The notes below the pieces were generated by a model. That model was given only the letters and a program-made list of their open reading frames with translations. It was not told the origin of the DNA and did no database searches. The position numbers were made by a program, and so were the translations under genes. A DNA stretch of 64,000 nucleotides from Bemisia tabaci (Eukaryota > Arthropoda > Insecta > Hemiptera > Aleyrodidae), in assembly GCF_918797505.1 (NCBI RefSeq), contig NC_092794.1, positions 65,509,345 to 65,573,344 on the forward strand. The letters run 5' to 3'. This document shows positions 28,033 to 38,606 of the stretch, piece by piece (position 1 is the stretch's first letter; every line of letters begins with the position of its first letter).

Positions 28033-30269
28033 TTAATTCTCGTCCATACTTTTGGCATATTTTTGGATTAGAAATGCATTTCTGACTATAGAACGCTTTG
28101 ACACACTGCTAAAGCCTAAAAACGGCTCATCTTCACTTTCATCATCAGAGCAGATTAGATCCAACAGTTTTTGAGGTGATAACTTTTTCTTGAAAATATT
28201 TGAATCTGAAGTAGAGTGGTCATAAGAAATTTCATGATCTGATGAGCTAGTGTCGGTAGTTACATCTCTTTCTCTGAGTTCTTCATCCTTCTCTGGAGTA
28301 AGGACTTCGCTGGAATCAAGTCTGACAAAACACTCAGGTATGAAGCCAGCGTTTGGATCAAAATTCGACATATTGGAAATTTTAACAGATAAATCACGGA
28401 TTTTATCAATACTAGTTATGAATTCACGTTTAGAGGAACTACATTTTAATATCACTTCCGTTCTTTTTTTCTTCTTAAATTTAGTTAGCTTATTCCTACA
28501 GGCTTGCTTTTTGACTATGGAAGGTAAAAAATCAGTTAACAATTTCAAACGATTTCTTGCATTATTTATAGTAATTTCATTAAATCCAATGAAAGCAGGA
28601 GAACTTTCATCATCGCTATCACAATTACTTTTCATGGGAGATACTTTGGGAAAACTTGTCCGAATCGAACGAGAAATATCATTGGACGCAAACTTTTTCA
28701 CCAAGTACCGGTCAAGAGTATTGGATGTCTTGCTTTTTTTCCTTTCACTGCTAGGCGGTGACTTTAACATGCTGAAGGAATCATCAAGATCTTTTGAGGC
28801 TGATTTTGAAGGACTTGTGGCAATCGACCTCGATTTCCTCGTAATCCTTGGTCTACGTTTGGCATCATCTACTTTTGATGGAGAATCGTTCTTACTCTCT
28901 TTTTTGGGGGTGGACTTAGCATTTTTTGATGGGCTTGGAACAGAGTTGGAGCCACTATTGAATAAATCTCTTTTGAATGTAAATTTATCATTGAATGAAC
29001 TCATCTCTGAGACTGCGGAGCTACCACTGGAAATTTCTTCCTTGATTGCGTTATCAGAAGCCTTCCTACAGCCGTTGTTGGAACCAGGTTTTGTTGCTTT
29101 TAAGGATGGTGAGGACACTTTTTGAGTAGACCTTTTCGTGGGACTGGTGACCTTAGAAGGGGAATTAAGGGAAATTGAGGTGGGTAATTTGTCTTTAGAA
29201 GCACCTTCTTTCCCATTTTTAGTTGGACTAAATTTTGTTTCATTTACAATGCGTCCATTGACTTTATGATGAGAGGTTTTTGGAGGACTGGAGGATTCAA
29301 TTGAAGGGTTAGAAGACACATTCCTTGATGATACTACTTCAAACGAAATTTTTTCGGCACTCTCAGTAGGACTTGATTCAGCTCTATCAGCAACAGGTCT
29401 TATGACATTCTTGTGCAAACTTTTAATGTGACTGGAAGCTCTGCTCTCTCTGTTAATTTTTTGAGCATCTTTTTTTTCATTTCTACTTGAATTTGATTCA
29501 GATTCATCTGAATATAAATTTGACGACAAGCTACGGCTATTGGCAGCTGATGCATTTCTTTCAGGGCTTGCAATATTGCCAGCTGCCGGCGGTGTTCTTC
29601 TTTGGGGACTTACCTCTTCTACCATTTCACACTTCATAACTTCTGAACCATTCAAGTCAAGAGATGGAGCCTCCTTTTTTAGAGCTTTACATGGCATATC
29701 AGAAAGAATTAAAGTATCTTCGGGATGCTTAATAGAGCTAGAAGCAATATTATCATGCATTGTACTGTCTTCTGTAGATTTTTTGCAACTCACAGGGCTG
29801 AAATACCTACGTAGGCTGTCTTTACCAATCTTAGGCGGCGCTTTTACATTCAGATGCTCCTTTAATGGTGATATTGGAGCTTTAGAAAGTTTGCCATTTT
29901 GTGATTGAATTGACACTCCTGTAGGGAAATTTTTGTCTTCAGTTAAATGAGCTGATGGTATTTTCTGCAAGCTATTGGAAAGGGGACCATTTAAACCAAG
30001 ATCATTTTGATCTTTGTCTACCATTTGAGCATTGGCTGTTGAAACATTTTGAGGAGTTTTAGCGGAGAAATGATGATTTTTACCTTCAGGGGAGACGTTC
30101 AATTTCTTTTGAGCCTCTTGGCGATTGACATTTTGTTTATTATTTTCTTGGTTAGTCTCTTGATCCCAGATGGGGAGATCTTGGCCTTTCATTCTAGATA
30201 ACTTGAATTTGTACACCAGAAATCCAGATAAACCAGTCTCAGTCCAGTACTCATCAACCGTATACAAAC
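28033..30269 (-). CDS. SRA gene exon 6 (end of SRA and long disordered tail)
   Basis: A 2237-base exon. It completes the SRA with [20 protein letters not shown] and then codes a tail rich in Ser, Lys and Asn. S/T-P-x-K motifs cluster roughly between residues 550 and 690, and conserved-looking segments sit around 795-880. Acidic FxGF motifs lie at 28582-28593 and 28111-28122. The stop is TAA at 28033-28035. A 291-codon plus-strand open frame at 28250-29125 is an antisense shadow. Confidence 0.92.
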
Positions 30270-33200
30270 CTGAAAATAATTGACAGATCTATGTAATGCT
30301 TTTGAAGTAAAAAAGGGTACTACATATTTCAATAAAATTTCGAAGCTCGAGTATATTTTGAGAGAATCTTCTTTGATATTTGTTGTTTTTTAGCTGGCTT
30401 TACAAATTATTTCCTTAATTTTCTTTATTTTCAGTTTCCTTTTAAAACTACACACCATATTATACCACATTATTGTTATGTTACTTTTGAGAACATGTAC
30501 CTGACTTAGTATTAAATTTTAGGAAGGAAAGGTGCATTACACTGAGAAAACAATTGTTGACAGAGTCATTACCGCCAATCTGACCGCTGATTGGCAATTG
30601 GTTTGCCAGTTCTTGCTATGAATGTCCCAGTCTGTACCTGGTGATGGTCCAAGGACCAAAACATGTCTTTAAAAGAAAATTTCCCGGCAAGCAAGTAAAA
30701 AGAAAAATTAATATTAGTTTGGTGTCGAGCGCTTAGGTGAAAAGTTTAAACAAGTTCTTGATATTCTCAATTTATATATTTACTTCCAAATAATTCTATT
30801 AATCCCAATTCAGCTCTATGTATCCTGATTTGGCACAATTTATTCTTATATATTCTATTAACCTAACTCATCTATTCCTCTTGATTACGAATGTAGAGAG
30901 TTCTTTGCTCTCTCGTTTTACAAACCCTTCCCCTCAGAAATTTCAATGTGATAGCCTTTTCATGGCTTCATATGTATAAACTGCTGTAATTTTGCGAAAA
31001 AAAAAAAAACACATGATTTTCAGTGCAGTTTTGCAATAATATAACTGCAGTTTTTCCAGCCTTCCCATTTTTCGAGCCCATTTTTGGGGCCTCCTCATTA
31101 TTACACACGACAGATTGCAACTATACCTAGTCGTATGGTTAAGAGGTTTTTGCATCCGAAAATCCCAATTTATCCTGATTTATCTTCATTCATCCTGATT
31201 TTTTCCAATGAAGCCCAATCAATTAATCAATAACCAAATTTGAGATGATTGACATTATTGATAATGAGTTTTAATGTGTCTGCAGTCCCGGAGTCAAAGT
31301 ACAAAGTTGAACTTACCATCATACCTGTAACCACTTTCAGGGGCATACAAGCTGTTGAGTTTGTAACCTCGGATGACCCGAACCGGATTCCTTGTCCTAA
31401 CACTGGCAATTAAGGCAGCATTGGGTCCATCGGGGGTTTGATTTTTGCTTTGAGGAGCTGTTCGAAGATTCTTTGGATTAGTTTTTGTCCCTTTTAGATC
31501 ACGTCCGCCAGCACCTGCAAAAGACACGTCAACGATATCATGACTACAACTCTTGAATGGTGATGTTGCACAATTTTGTAAGATTTAATTTTCGGCAAGT
31601 ACTAAAAAAGTGAGAATGCTTGCATTTTGCCATTTTTCATTCGATGAAATTTCAGCTGAGAAAAGGCTTTCAGCGAAGCCAAAAATCCATCTCAGTTTCC
31701 AGAAAAACACAGGGAGGAAAAATTTCCCGACAACACAAGAAGAATTGACCACTGTGTATCCTTTCACCAGCATTTGTTCACTTACTTTCAGATCACAACC
31801 ATAAAAAGAGGTAATGTATATGGAATGTGCTCACAATAAAATCATTGTTTGAAGTGAATATATTTTTTTTTTTTTTTTTTTTGTAAAATTGTTTATTCCT
31901 GATTTGAATTATGCGGCCACCATGTTGCATTTGATTTGAGGTGGTTGAATTGTGGGTTGTTGCCCAGGCTAACAAGAACCATTTTCTTATTAACCTGAAC
32001 TTTCAGCCTCTTTATTTTCAGTTAAAGCTTGGGAACGTGTTTCGCTCTAAAATTTTCTGTAGAAACACTTATTTTCGAAGAGATTTCTGGATCTTCCACT
32101 ACTCTTATTAAATTTAACTTAAATTTTTTTTTCAAAATAAGATTCTTGTACGACACGACTGATTGAATGGTACTAAATGGATTACATGATGGTATGATAA
32201 TAATGAAGAGATTTCCTAGGGCTTCTGAGGTATAGAAAACATACCTGTATAGGTGAAATGATCGCCATAGTCAACATCATCTTCATAGCCACCAGAAAGA
32301 GCAATACTATAGGCACCATCAGGACCTCCATGGATTCCAGCAACAGTTGGTCGATGAATACCCGCTGTGGAGCATTCTAAACGATACTCCCAACAGTCAC
32401 CAACTTTGATCCCTTAAATTAAAAAATATTACAAATATAAACTAAAAATGTATTCAAACTAATCCCTGAGATTAAAAATAATTTTGAAGCTGACTCATGA
32501 AGAGAAATACACTGCCAAATTCCATGATAAATAGGTTTCACTGGAACTACAACTCCTTCGAAGATTGCATACGAGAAGGGACCCAAAAAAACCAGAATTT
32601 TGCTATAACTTGGCAACGATTGAGAATATTCCGGTTCCACCACTGGGAAGAGTAACTAGCAGCTATGAAGAGTCACTAGGTCAAATTTCAACATCGTCAC
32701 ACAATTTCTTTTAATTTGGCAAGACTTGGTTTAAGGGATTGTCTGGCGAGTTCGTCGTTCTTGAAGATGGGTCAATTTCAGTAACTTAGCACTCAAATTT
32801 TTCTCTTTTACTTGATAAAAACACGCATTTCACTGTTGACCTTTTAAAGTGATGCTTTCGGAGGACAAGCCTCATTAAAAACTTCAGTAATAGTACGGTT
32901 TTTTGCTTTTAAATGGTGCAGTGTCGCCCAAAACCCCTGTATGGCTCCAAACCGCCATTGCCATAAGATAGAACCCATGCAAATAATGAAAAAAAAATGC
33001 ATTTTTGTGAATGAGGGTGGTTATAGATCATTTAATTAACTAGCAAATATCACTCGAATGTAATACAGAAATATTCAAAACGTTGCTGCGAAAAATTTGG
33101 GCCTGAAACGCGTTGTTGTTGAATTGATTCCCCATTTAGCGTACTAGCCGGTGACTGCTGCTGGGCATCCAGCCGAAATTCGAACAATTAATCTTACTCT

Positions 33201-35821
33201 AAGACAAAGAAAAACATTTATTCACTTATGTCATGAGTGAAACATGTTTCCTAAAAGATTCGCTCCAAAAATTGACAGAGTTAGCCGCGCATTGCCCATG
33301 AAAATCACCCGTCTTCAAAAACGACGAACTTGCCAAACAACCCTTTGGACCAAGTCTCACCAAAATAAAGGAAATTACGCAACGACGTTTGGCCTAGTTA
33401 CTTTTCATAGCTTTAGTTACACCCGCTAGCAGTAGAACCCGGATATTTTCCACCGTTGCCAAGTTACAACAAAATTCCAGGGTTTTTTTTGGGTTCCTCC
33501 TCGTACTTACATGCAGTATTTTATTGAAGAGTCGTCAAGCAAGTTAGATGGAACAAGCAAGTTAGACCATGGTTACTAGAACTGGGGAAAGAAAAGAACA
33601 GACAGAAGTCACATAGGAAAATAGCACCACTCAACATAAATTTATATATTAACTGATGTGCCAAATGATGTTTGATGCATGCAGGTAGGACTGTTCTATC
33701 GGTTGTCGGTAAGCTACCGAAACAGTTCCGTTAAGAGAAAGTTACAATGAGAGCGCTCTTACCGATAGGGGTCTGAGTTTTTGGAGCTGATGAAAATAAG
33801 CTGTTGCCATGTGTGCATCTATTTTACAAGCCACTGTGCCAGGCAATCTGACAAACCAAAACACAGGGCAATAATGAATTGAGTGCGAGCTCTCAAAACT
33901 CCGATAAGGTGGGCTGTTAACGATATCATCGCCACTGTCGGTACTGCCACCAGTTACGGTTTAAGACGATACTGATAGCGTACCAGCAAGAATTTGTTTG
34001 AACACCCCTACATGCAGGTTGATGTGACCTTTGTCCATTTTTTCTCAATATCAAATCTAATAAATTTATGCAAATTTGTCTTACAACATTGAAATTCCAA
34101 TAGTTAGACATTTCTGAAAGTAACAAAAATAAAGTAGTGAGTGCAGTACCTGCAACAGGACCATAGAAATTATCTCGGTATTCTTTCTTTTTTGAACGAG
34201 GTGCTTCAAAATCAGGATCTTCATCATCCTGGGGGAAAAACGAAGTTGAAATGTTAAAAAATGCAAGTCACATAAATTGATTTAAAATTATGTATCACTA
34301 CAGGGTGTCTATCTACTAAAATTGACTGGTAAAAAATCAGTTCTTTGACAGTATTTTTTTAACTTTCTCACAAAATTTGTTCCCTCCTCAACAGAAAAAT
34401 TCTGTTCCACATGACAAAATTCGTAAATTCGAAATTCACAAGCAAATCGCCACAAAAATGATGTAGCCACAAAGTTCAAAGCTCATTGGTGGCCTAAAGA
34501 TCAACTAGCTGCCCAGTGCAATACAGTGGACCAATACTTCACTAAAAATCAATGCATAAAGCGTTGTGTACTTTCCAGGCTGGATTGAAAAACACGCATG
34601 GCATGAGGCAAAAAATTACGGACTTTCTAACGGAGTTTCCATACTTTTTTGGTACTTCTAAACCACCCTTAAAATTCAGTTTGAATTAGGCACCAGCAGA
34701 CAACTTAACCAGTATGACTAATTGAAAAGAACAGATGTCAACATGATGAGTAGCTCGATTTAGTTTGTTTGAATTGCAGCTTTAGGATTCTATAATTTTC
34801 AACAGTTGAAGAATTGAGTAACCTCTATCCAATGAGCAAAAAATCTTAAAGGCCTTGATACTCCACATTATTCTTCATCCTAGTTAGAGTATTGATGAAA
34901 TTCAGGACGCTGCTTTGATAAAATGATGAATATGAGTAACAAACTGATAGAACTTACCTCAATGCATTCATGCTGATACTGATCTCCCAACTGAGCTGAT
35001 CTGCGTGTTACCATCCTCCGAACTGGTGCTGGACTTGCCGTAGGCTGACGTCTTTTCTTGGCAGATTTTGGGGTTGAATTTACGTTTTGATCCTTGGTGT
35101 GCTGAAAAATATTGAAAAGATCACATCTGAAGATGAGGGATCTTGAATCTTGAAAAGTGACAAAAAGTAGGCTTAGATAAGAGGCAAAATAGGAAAATTT
35201 GAGTGAAGTGGAATTGAATCAACTCGTGCGGAGGCATCATCATTTTGCATTTGGCAACAAAAAAATTGATGCATTCAATATGGAGATGAAATGCAATATT
35301 TTTATTTTGGGCCAAATCCTGATTTCATTTTCTAAAAATTTGCAATTTTTTTTCTTGTAGAATGATTTTGTGAACTTGTGCTGAGGGGCCACTGTGTCCT
35401 TTTTTGGATATTAAGTCAAAGTCTGCCAAGATTTTCAACTCTTTTTTGGCTAGGAAGTCAAAGTCTGCCAAGATTTTCAACTAACTCAATGCAATACATC
35501 GCATGCCAGTTCAAAAATGTCAAACACCTGGGTTTAATCTCCTGAAGTTCCTGTTTAGAGCTTAGTCTCAAGGATGTCAAGTCAAATTTAACCTGATCTG
35601 ATTTTAAGTACTTATACTTTTCAATTCATTTCAAAATTTTGAATTCATTCATGATCTGATAATTGTATTATAAATAGTGTTAATACTAAGAAATAGATAC
35701 TCACAGTTTGGGTAGGAGGTTTGTTCGAGATCAATCCAAGCTCCAGGAGGCACTTACGATTCTCCTCTATCTTCTTGAGCCTCAACCGCTCATACTCACT
35801 AATCTCGTCCCCATGTTCCAT
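28033..35821 (-). CDS. SRA-domain (UHRF1-type 5mC reader) protein without RING, 6 exons, 980 aa
   Basis: Minus-strand exons 35705-35821, 34958-35101, 34150-34228, 32245-32412, 31317-31514 and 28033-30269 join in frame to 2943 bases (980 residues plus stop). Residues 9-30 ([19 protein letters not shown]) resemble the N-terminal module of WDR76, and RRSAQL follows near 75. Residues ~107-262 form a full SRA domain: [54 protein letters not shown] and GFLVYKF. Y156, D159 and Y168 match the UHRF1 residues that hold flipped 5-methylcytosine. From ~265 on it is disordered, Ser/Thr/Lys-rich, with repeated S/T-P-x-K sites and two acidic FxGF motifs (795-798, 952-955). UBL, Tudor, PHD and RING are absent. 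It is probably a nuclear methyl-CpG reader; the tail's role is unknown. Confidence 0.9.
31317..31514 (-). CDS. SRA gene exon 5 (finger loop region)
   Basis: 198 bases encoding GAGGRDLKG, a loop with NLR at residues 185-187 where UHRF1 has the CpG-recognising NKR, then [26 protein letters not shown] and the first base of a Gly codon. The loop before NLR is about six residues longer than in UHRF1 as I recall it. Confidence 0.9.
32245..32412 (-). CDS. SRA gene exon 4 (SRA core, 5mC pocket)
   Basis: 168 bases encoding [22 protein letters not shown], the pocket segment [16 protein letters not shown] and the first base of the next Gly codon. This is the most diagnostic part of the domain. Confidence 0.93.
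32568..33512. mobile_element. ~945-bp foldback element with ~230-bp inverted arms, in SRA gene intron
   Basis: The left arm runs from about 32568 to 32790 and the right arm from about 33290 to 33512. They are diverged inverted copies: GGCGAGTTCGTCGTTCTTGA against TCAAAAACGACGAACTTGCC, and AACTTGGCAACG against CGTTGCCAAGTT. The spacer holds no recognisable transposase. It lies inside the 32413-34149 intron. Confidence 0.7.
34150..34228 (-). CDS. SRA gene exon 3 (entry to SRA domain)
   Basis: A 79-base exon coding [20 protein letters not shown], then FYGPVA and the first base of a Gly codon. The FYGPVAG segment is the usual opening of SRA domains. Confidence 0.85.
34958..35101 (-). CDS. SRA gene exon 2 (basic linker)
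   Basis: A 144-base phase-0 exon coding residues 40-87. It has a Lys/Arg-rich segment (KSAKKRRQ) suited to nuclear import, then a [12 protein letters not shown] stretch and an acidic end. Acceptor TTTTTCAG-like and donor GTAAGT are on the minus strand. Confidence 0.85.
35345..35520. repeat. Partial copy of the foldback family with a ~42-bp tandem duplication
   Basis: Two adjacent copies of AAGTCAAAGTCTGCCAAGAT begin near 35413 and 35455. They are followed by CAATGCAATACATCGCATGC then CAGTT, which matches the outer ends of the foldback copies at 36080-36507 and 36650-37070. It appears to be a half element. Confidence 0.55.
35705..35821 (-). CDS. SRA gene exon 1 (start codon, WDR76-like motif)
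   Basis: Encodes residues 1-39, from ATG at 35821-35819 to a GTGAGT donor just below 35705. The ATG opens directly into the charged [13 protein letters not shown] motif, and no upstream in-frame extension looks coding. WDR76 has a similar YERxRLxxIxxN stretch near its N terminus (recall, not searched). Confidence 0.8.
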
Positions 35822-36079
35822 TTTGATTAAATAGTTACAAGCAAATCCAATGCATTGATAAAAACTGGCAAGTAAAAAAAAAAAAAAAAAAAATTAAAAC
35901 CAAAGGATTCTGAGCATTAAATAAGATACCTAACAGAACATAGGAGGTTATAGGTATCATAGTGTTCGTGTGATTCTTCCCTCGTTCTCAAATTTTGGTT
36001 TTTTTGTGAAAGAATAATGTGTCTATTCCGTATGGTTTATTTTCCTTCCATTTCAAAAAAGTAAGCTCATGGTGATTCG

Positions 36080-36507
36080 TCCCAGATTCTTGAAATGGTT
36101 CAACTGGCTTGCAGTACATCACATCAATAAAAAAAAAAAAAACTCAGTAGATTTGGACTTCAGGGCAAAAAAAAAAAAACAGCCCCTGGGCATGAGCCTT
36201 GAAAATCATTTCTCAACCAAAAGATTGCAAAATTCAGGGAAATGACGAAAGGATTCTTTTTGAAAAAAAAGTTGCATTCAATACAGGGATCAATTATGCA
36301 CTGTATCGAATGCAAAACTTTTTTCAAAGAGGAGTCCTGCTTTCATACTTCAGAATTTTGCAAATTTTTGGTCACAAATGATTCTTAAGACTCATGCGCA
36401 GGGGCTATCGTCTTTCCCTGCCGAAAAAGTTCAATTCTGCTAAGATTACTATTTAATCAATGCAGTAGATATGTCACACACCAGTTTAACAACACCAAGA
36501 ACCCGAG
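36080..36507. repeat. Foldback element copy A (~430 bp)
   Basis: The arms are inverted copies about 170 bases long, with CCCCTGGGCATGAG on the left against CTCATGCGCAGGGG on the right, and GCAAAATTCAG against CTGAATTTTGC-like sequence nearer the centre. It shares end sequence with the copies at 35345 and 36650. It is non-coding and lies just upstream of the SRA gene's first coding exon. Confidence 0.6.
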
Positions 36508-36649
36508 ACAAATCATCATCTGCTAAACCTCATTTTGATGCTTACAGATGAAATGGAGTTTATGAAATTTTACTGTACAGCCTGATTACAATGGGCAGTA
36601 CTGTCCATAATTGACAGTATCAGGAATACACATATCATGGAAGTGATTT

Positions 36650-37070
36650 GTCAAGCTCAAGTGACGTGGTCAAACTGATATGCAATATATCGCACTGAAT
36701 AGGTCAAAAATCTCAACAGATTTTGAATTTATAGCAAAAAAAAGGACAATAACCCATGCGCTTGAGCCTAACGAATCATTCTAAGCCCAAAAATCAGCAA
36801 AATTCAGAGAAATGAAAGCAGAATAGTGTTCGGAAAAATCCTTGCGTTTGACACAGCTATCGATTTCTATATCCAGTGCAAGGTTCCTTTCCTATCACTA
36901 TTCTGCTTGCAATTCTCTGAATTTGGCCAATTTTTGGGTTGAGAATGATTCTTTAAGCACAAGCCCAGGGACTATCGCCCTTTTTTTGGCTAAAAATTTA
37001 AAATCAGCCAGGCTTTTCACCTATTGATGCAATGTATTGCATGCCAGTTTGACCATCACTTGAGCTTGAC
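36650..37070. repeat. Foldback element copy B (~420 bp)
   Basis: The outer ends GTCAAGCTCAAGTGA and TCACTTGAGCTTGAC are exact inverses. Inward, CAAACTGATATGCAAT pairs with ATTGCATGCCAGTTTG. The centre carries CAGAATAGTG and CACTATTCTG. Same family as copy A. Confidence 0.7.
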
Positions 37071-37094
37071 TAATTACCCTAAAGACCGACCTTT

Positions 37095-38149
37095 CGATGG
37101 TGTAAGTCAGCAATCACAAAACTTGATTTTCGGTGGTTTTGAGTTAGCTGCAGGAATGAAGTGTAGTAGATGCCCTTTTCCTGCTATCAAAATATTTCAG
37201 TCAGAAAAAATCTGGAAGTCACCTAAAAATGTAGAACCCAAAACACACATCTCGGCGTTAATTCCATTAACACATAACTCATGCCGTCGCGCCGCATTTT
37301 TACACAGCGCACGCTCTCCCAGGAAGAATTGTGCGCAGATTAGGAGGGAAAATTAAAAGTTAGGCGTCACAGAATCTTCAAACAACAAAAACATTGTTAT
37401 TGTTTTAACATCGAACATCTAATCCAACAGATAACTAGGTAATTGTTTGCTTGTTTTTGTCTTCATTTCATTTTAATTCGTAATTCGACGGCATAAGTCC
37501 GCAATCACATAATTGTCTCGTTCAGTGTCTGAAAATCTCCGCCTCTACGTTATTTTTTTAAAAGGAGAGCCTCGACTCATTTGACATCATTCCTTGCAGT
37601 TTATACAGAATTTTCTTCGCATGGAGAAGAAAACTCTCGGCAGTGTTAAAGAATTGCCGTTGAGTAGTTTTCCGCATAAAAATTGAAATATGACAGGAAG
37701 TCTGCAACGTAGTAAACCGAGTTATGTGATTGCCGACTTACGCCGTCGAATTGTTTTCCGGTGTCATTCTAAAGATTCGCTACCAATTAAAGTTTGTTAA
37801 CAGGAACTTTAGGCTACTTTTAAAGTGAGAAGAGTCTTATTCAGTCTTTATTCAGTCAACATTGGCAAAGAATAGCGGTTTGAATCAGTAATTTGCCGAC
37901 CACGAATCTCAGAATTCAGTGTTGGACCTTAGTTCCACAGACACATAACTCGGTTTTTCCGTCATTTCTCCTGACAGACAAGAATACCTATTATTCAAAA
38001 TGATGATAGAGTCTTATAAAGCATCTTATCCTTGCTGTCCCTAAGAATTATTTCCCCTATACCTTCAAAGATGAGGAATGTGGATAGTTTTTTCCCTCTC
38101 CTGAAAAATCGCATTTTCCGAGTTATGTGATTGCCGACTTACATCAACG
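37095..38149. mobile_element. DNA transposon remnant with 4-bp CTTT target duplication
   Basis: The left end reads CGATGGTGTAAGTCAGCAAT then CACAAAACTT. The right end is its diverged inverse, GTTATGTGATTGCCGACTTA then CATCAACG. CTTT flanks both sides (37091-37094 and 38150-38153). Minus the nested 37486-37748 element it is about 790 bp. No transposase is recognisable. Four-base duplications are known for Chapaev, Sola and Ginger elements among others, so the superfamily stays open. Confidence 0.65.
37486..37748. mobile_element. 263-bp MITE nested in the 37095-38149 element
   Basis: It begins CGACGGCATAAGTCCGCAAT and ends with the inverse ATTGCCGACTTACGCCGTCG, flanked by AATT on both sides. 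Interior matches to the 5119-5369 element (opposite orientation) include the TGACAGGAAGTCTGC and GAGTAGTTTTCCG segments. Same TIR family as its host. Confidence 0.75.
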
Positions 38150-38606
38150 CTTTGTCCTTATTTCAGTAACATGCATCATCGTTCATCTTGTGTGTAGCTA
38201 GTCAGTCCTTCAGATGTTTGGGAAAAGTTTGAGATACGACTGTCAGCCCAAATTGTCCTTTTTAAAGCTTGAAAATTGAAATATTTCTTGCTTGATCGCC
38301 CATCTGTGGCACTAACAGGGTGTAAAGCCGAACTCTAATGATAGGACAGATGTAGACACTACTAAATGCTGAAACTTAATTAATCATAAAACGTGCGAAA
38401 GGCTTTCCGAATTTCGTTTAGAATACTCTAAACTATGTGAAATGAAGAGATGAGAATTCAATAAGTCATGATTTGGATGGCACTCACCAGTGGTGTAGCA
38501 ATTTTAGTTCCAGTCAGCTAAAGTGGACACATGATACATAGAGATGAATTTGATCGTCAAAGATATAAAATCAGACTAAAACGTAAAGGTAGCAATTTCC
38601 ACTCAG

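Noticed and set aside
28029..28034. AATAAA on the minus strand overlapping the SRA stop codon as its polyadenylation signal
   Set aside because: Cleavage there would leave almost no 3' UTR; it is probably chance in AT-rich sequence.
28250..29125. 291-codon plus-strand frame opposite the SRA gene
   Set aside because: Antisense shadow of exon 6, which is supported by in-frame splicing to the SRA domain.
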